A stretch of DNA of 64,000 bases, from positions 51,800,046-51,864,045 of the forward strand of contig NC_088302.1 of NCBI RefSeq assembly GCF_032854445.1, given 5' to 3'. This document shows positions 59,201 through 64,000 of this stretch, in pieces. The notes under the pieces were generated by a model. The model did no database searches and was not told the origin of the DNA. It saw only the letters and a list, made by a program, of their open reading frames with translations. This DNA is from Liolophura sinensis. Taxonomy: Eukaryota; Mollusca; Polyplacophora; Chitonida; Chitonidae. The translations under genes and the position numbers were made by a program. How positions within the stretch are numbered: position 1 is the stretch's first letter; the number at the start of each line of letters is the position of its first letter.

Positions 59201-62200
59201 ACAGTATGGGCTCTACTCCCACAACTGATGTAAATCTGAATGCATGCCTGTATGGGCTCTACTCCAACAACTGGCATAAATCTGAATGCATGCCTGTACG
59301 GGCTCTACTCCCACAACTGGCATAAATCTGAATGCATGCCTGTATGGGCTCTACTCCAACAACTGGCATAAATCTGAATGCATGCCTGTACGGGCTCTAC
59401 TCCCACAACTGGCATAAATCTGAATGCATGCCTGTATGGGCTCTACTCCCACAACTGGCATAAATCTGAATACATACTTGTTATGTTGGCAGCTTCCTAT
59501 GACAGTATGGGCTCTATACCCACAACTGATATCAGTGGCCACACTGTAACCAGCAGTCAGGGCCCACGTTCCGTCCTCCCGAAAGAGTTACAGCCCTCTC
59601 CCTACACGCATCCAACTAGGAACTCGACTGAGGACCCATTCGCTTCTCCAGCCACAAACAAGGTGAGAAGAGTATTCTGGGACCTAGTGAGTTTGAATTC
59701 GCCAATACAAATCCATGTATTAAATTTACTCAGTAGTAAACATATGATTTTATATCACTTACATGTATTGCCCTTGAAGTATTCTAATTCTTGGTCATTT
59801 TTTTTTTATATTTTACAGTTATCGTCTATTGTTTTAATATGAAAAAATGCAAAACCACATCTGCACGTATTTTTTGCGTTTCTCATAATTTGATTAATTG
59901 TTTCATTTTGAAAAACGTCCAGAAGTCATCTGATGGCCTTTGAGCAGGACCGGGTTAAGGTTTTATGTACAAGTGGCAGCCATGACAGAACAATGAGTGT
60001 TGAGCTTCGGACATGTGGAAATTTAGTGATATATGGTTGTGATTATGTGTGGGTGATCCAGATCTCACAGTTCTCCTGTCATATACAATGATTATAACAA
60101 TTTCAGAATGCAAAGATCACAGTGTTATTTAAAGCCCTATTTTAGCTGCGAACAATGTTTTTGTCTGGTTTCCTCCACCCTTTAACCATATAAGGGAAGG
60201 CTCCTCAGTATTCTATTTAACACCAACCAGTGAACTTCAGTGTTTTTTGTCTGGTTTCCTCCACACCTTAACATGACCACTGTCACATAAGGGAAAAGCT
60301 CCTGAGTGTTCCATGTAACACCTACTTGTTTATCAGTCAGTCAGTCAAGCAATGTTTTGTTACCAGACGGAAAGTCGGAGAGGCAATGACAGCATGAGCA
60401 GTGTTCGGCACTTAGACGACTTTGAACCTGCGGATGAAGAGAGACGACTGCGTCCACAGGAGAACGGAGATAGAGTGTTTATTACGACTAGCGGTGATGT
60501 GATAAGGACCAACCCTACAGGCTTTAGTCAGACAAGTCACCAGCCCAGTGTCGCTGCAGGTATTGTTTTGTACATGTGGCATGATTAGGTCATTGTAATA
60601 GAATTTCAGTCAATCCTTATGTCTACTTTTAAGTTTGTACATAGGTATTCCCATCATTGTCCCAGGCTTTAGTGAAAGCAAGGGATATCAATTTGGGTCC
60701 ATCTGTCATGTGTTTTCAGTGCGACAGCTGCACCAGGTATTGTCTTACTTTACTGGGATGAAGTTCAACAAAATTCAGAATCAGTGCAGAATAAGTTTTG
60801 TGTATTGAAGGATTTCCTTCTCTCTGTTTGCTGCCGTAACTGCTTCAACTATTTGATTAAAATTTTAAGGGTTGATTCATTTTGTGGCCCCTCAGGTAAA
60901 GTTCAAAAACTGTCTTACTCCATGTTCTACTCATCCATTTGGAGAACAAAGAGGTCACAGGCTCAAATCCAGCTGTTGCTGACACTGGTTTTTCTATAGC
61001 GAGAGGTTTGTCAGGTGCCTAGTGGTTAGAGTGTCGCTATAGGTAGTCTATTTTATTTCCACCCATAAAACTATCATCATGGTATATAAGGGAAAAATTA
61101 TGGAATAAAATGTTTTGCACTAATGAAATTAATAATTAAATAACTTTTACTATAAACCTAGTAATAATTTGGATCAGGTAAAAAATTTGTGTCCATGTTT
61201 GTAGGGAGACACCCTGTCAAACTGGACCTGGCTGGGCCAGCATCAGGTGACCTTCTGGGGACACTACTGGACCGAGGGACCAAGCTTAGGGAGGCTATGA
61301 TAGTGTCCAGTCTGACCACTGAGCCCACTGATCCCACCTCCCACGACAGACCTCCACTGACCACCGCTCCCCTAGATCTACCCATGACCCCAAGTGTTAC
61401 AAGTTCTTCTAAAAGGTAATGCAGCAGAGCACGGACTGTGTAGATGCTATTGATTTTTAAAACTGTGACACCAGGTAGTATGATGTTTTCTAGTATAAAA
61501 GTGTTTATGTCACTGTGTTGTGTTGACACCATTTGTCTACCGGTAATGAACAGTTAATCGTTCTTCAGACATCCAGATGGAACATTGTACAATGGGCTCT
61601 CTGCCTCAGCAAGGCCGCCTTCCCCAGGCAAGTCTCATCTACCTGGAGAATCTGACCTGTCTGATATTGAGGGTCGGGCAGTGGATCTGATCATGGGACA
61701 GACCATTACCAACAAGGAGTATCAGGTAGGTACCAAATTTATACACCCTGTTTCTGCGAACCATCCTACAGAAATATGTCAGAGCACTTTGGTGGCCTAG
61801 TAATTGGAACCTTCACCTTGAAGTTGGGAGACATAATATAAAAACTTGGTCGGGTCATACCAAAGACTTGGAACCTATTGCTGCCTCGCACTCAGCACTG
61901 AGAGGTTAGCGCAAGGAGACAGGACTGATTGGTCCATTTTCCATATAATGTGACTGGGTAGGGTGTCATATCTGGTGTCTTCAACATAATACTTCAGTGT
62001 GGCAGCTCTTTTGCTGCATGGACTTGCCCTGCCACAAGAAGACACAGTATATGTACACACATCTAATGACTCCTTCTGGGCATATGACTGAAAAATTGTA
62101 AAGTATGATATAAAACCTCAAGGATACATACATTAAAAATTACGTCAGATTTGGTGTTCTATTCCAATTTATAGCACACATCAATGTGAACACAGCCTCA

Positions 62201-63556
62201 CATGTATTGAGACTTGAGAGGCTAAGCCGTGGGAAATGGTGAGCATGCTGATTTTGTGACATTCAAACTGTTACTGGAATGCACTAGGACATTTTCTTCA
62301 TTTTTTGTTGAACTGGTACATGTGATTGAAGAACTGGGTTTCATGTGTGTTCCTTCAGATTGTTAAATTTGCCATCCACTTAACCGGTTCCATTTAGGAA
62401 TAGTGATATCTCTTAGTTGTGAGTTGTCATCTTTTGTGTTGTTAGTACCTGCGTGCCTTTGACAGTAGCCCTCGCTCCAGTATCTCGGATGATGCAGACC
62501 TGGCCAGTGATCTGGGGGACCCTCTACATGACGACACCATTATACAGGAGCTCTTCTACAAACACTCGGTAAGTTTCATTGTTTCTGAGCCTTATATCAG
62601 GTTTGGCTGGCGAGGTCTTGTTTGTCGAGCTTACATTTTTAGTATACAATGTTTGTTGTATAATATTGTACATTGACCATTATCAGTTAACCATAATATC
62701 CTGTTACATGTGTTTAGTTGAGCTCTCATTTCCGTGTGTGTTTTACAGAAATGTATTTTGTTAGTGACATCATTTTGATAGGAAATCATTTGTTAAATCT
62801 CTGATTTATGTCCCACTTAAATCTTCATCAAAGAATTGTATTCAGGAACAGTAGAATAGATCCATTTATGTTACATACCAGGGAGTTAGTTTGGATTCTG
62901 TTTGCATTTGGTCATCATTCAGCCAGTGAATATGTCACCTCACCTCGATCACTGTTCTAATATTGTTTTGTAGGACAGTGAAGACAGCATTATGAGTGGT
63001 ATCAGTGCAGATGAAAGTCGTATCAGGAGCAAGTCAAACTGCTCCATCACATCTGTAGAAGACCCTGGAAATATGGTAACATGAAAGATTTCCACTGTTT
63101 GTTTTCCTTGTACTCTGCCTGTAAACAATACACTCAAAATATAGTTAGCCACCAACTAGTCCACCTGTCAAACTCTTCAAGCTGTATTACTCATCCTCAA
63201 CTTTACATACCTACTTACTCAAAATTTTCAAGTCTTAATTAGATTTAAATGTGAGAAAGTACTGATGTTGCGTAAATGTTTTCAGCGACCTCCATCGCGG
63301 CGGTCATCTGTATCAAGCGGTGCTGAGCTGGCAGCCCTGGAGAAGCAAATCCGTGCTGAGACACCAACCAAGAGGAAACCCAGAGCAAAGGTGAAGACGA
63401 AGAAGACCAGAGTGGTAAAGAAGCGGAGACGATCGCGCAGTGTCACAGGGAGTGTGAGCAGTGTCAGTGACAGCGGGGACATGAGCACACCCAGGTCAGA
63501 GACGTCCAGGGTCTCCTTTGACATGACCCCGTCTGATTTAGATGAACCAGTTGTTG
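56216..63556 (+). CDS. C2CD3: C2 domain-containing protein 3, N-terminal exons (partial)
   Basis: C2CD3 is a distal-centriole protein needed for distal appendages and ciliogenesis in vertebrates. Coding exons: 56216-56273, 57226-57415, 57699-57796, 58237-58345, 58636-58712, 59493-59662, 60367-60559, 61205-61415, 61569-61725, 62446-62568, 62974-63075, 63286-63556. All phases match, giving 586 codons before the window ends. The start (MKPGKVGKKKGKHK) is basic as in human. Residues about 36-177 form the N-terminal C2 domain, with LPPQVEGQLRCFCRVSV, RVKWWGEAGDGAIFR and SGPKQFAAYLSDMGSLLIEV. A second conserved block, LLGTLLDRGTKLREAMIVS, is in exon 8, followed by EGRAVDLIMG. Exon 12 is serine-rich with a lysine/arginine cluster (about residues 525-545). 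The remaining C2 domains lie outside the window. Confidence 0.93.
57797..58236 (+). other. U12-type AT-AC intron of C2CD3 (intron 3)
   Basis: The intron begins ATATCCTTGA and ends ..TCCTTAACcagtgtcAC. Both the AT-AC 5' consensus (ATATCCTT) and the branch-point consensus (TCCTTAAC, 58220-58227) are perfect. The branch A is 10 bases from the terminal C. Splicing here gives LSDMGSLLIEV, matching the human DM junction. Neither a GT nor an AG nearby gives an in-frame alternative. Confidence 0.93.
59138..59507. repeat. 46-bp minisatellite derived from the C2CD3 exon 6 border
   Basis: Units start at 59208, 59254, 59300, 59346, 59392 and 59438 (gggctctactcccacaactg plus gcataaatctgaatgcatgc), with an earlier partial unit at 59138. 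Exon 6 itself begins with the same words (cttcctatgacagtatgggc, tctatacccacaactgat). A second copy of the acceptor and exon start (gttggcagcttcctattaca) lies at 59185-59204. Confidence 0.95.
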
Positions 63557-64000
63557 GTAAGTTAAGTAATTTGCAGCTGTTAGTCAGAACGTGGTAGTTT
63601 AGGACAGCTGCCCAATACAGCATTCACTCATAATCATTCATTCATAGTTCATGATATTCACCGGTTGACTTTTTAGCAAAATTAAGCTTGAGGTAAAGAT
63701 AAAGGTACTCTTGCTTAAACTTTAAGTGCAGGGTCCACCAGTCCTTTACCATTGAGTGTGTTAAGATCTGACTTCATTTAGGTAAAGACTTTCAGTTCTC
63801 AGTGTACATTCATGGCAAAGTCTGACTGGCTGGGCTGCCATTGTACATAAGAAGTTTTGTCAGGGTATGGTGGTTTGGGCTCTGCCTTTTTCAGTTTTCC
63901 ACCCACAGACCCATTTTAGAAGGGGAGTGTGTTGTATTACAGGGGAAGGGGGGAGCAGGGTAGACAAATCAAATAAATAGATATAACAACCACATTTTAA
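63557..64000 (+). other. C2CD3 intron 12, continues beyond the window
   Basis: Starts GTAAGT after exon 12. A weak SINE-A-like stretch (gggctctgcctttttcagtt, ending atcaaataaatagata) is near the right edge. No further exon was recognised. Confidence 0.6.

Overview
This window is nuclear DNA of an animal, most likely a mollusc or another lophotrochozoan. It is AT-rich and intron-rich, full of minisatellites, and carries many copies of a tRNA-derived SINE whose (AAAT)n-tailed 3' body is, from memory, common in molluscan genomic sequence. There are no bacterial-type genes or operons. The species is not identified by any gene here, so the assignment is an inference.

The right third (about 44.2-64 kb) holds two well-supported host genes arranged head to head. 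PPME1 (protein phosphatase methylesterase 1) is complete on the minus strand, with 15 coding exons joining to 390 codons and an intact Ser-Asp-His triad. C2CD3 (a centriolar C2-domain protein) starts 522 bp away on the plus strand; its first 12 coding exons (586 codons) are present and it runs off the right edge. The same two genes are divergent neighbours in human (11q13.4), so this looks like an old conserved bidirectional pair. C2CD3 intron 3 is a textbook U12-type AT-AC intron, and PPME1 intron 2 has a perfect U12-type 5' splice site. In both genes one splice acceptor sits inside or directly next to a minisatellite.

The left two thirds (1-44 kb) are mostly intergenic and repeat-rich. From left to right they hold: SINE copies; a decayed 4.0-kb LTR retrotransposon on the minus strand (4,927-8,925) with order Gag-integrase-RT-RNase H, the unusual Gmr1-like arrangement; a second SINE family with 10-bp target duplications; a 1-kb dispersed element with long inverted arms; a 1.6-kb array of a 44-bp satellite with a 132-bp higher-order period; a run of four minisatellites; a 5'-truncated RNase H-bearing LINE with a 12-bp target duplication; and a Tc1-like transposon with both inverted repeats but a deleted transposase C-terminus. 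A probable multi-exon minus-strand gene of unknown function lies at about 36.3-40.0 kb, and isolated exon-like segments occur at 10.2 and 14.1 kb.

Functionally, PPME1 removes the methyl ester from the C-terminus of the PP2A catalytic subunit and C2CD3 is needed for centriole distal appendages and ciliogenesis. Their shared start region is the clearest regulatory unit in the window.
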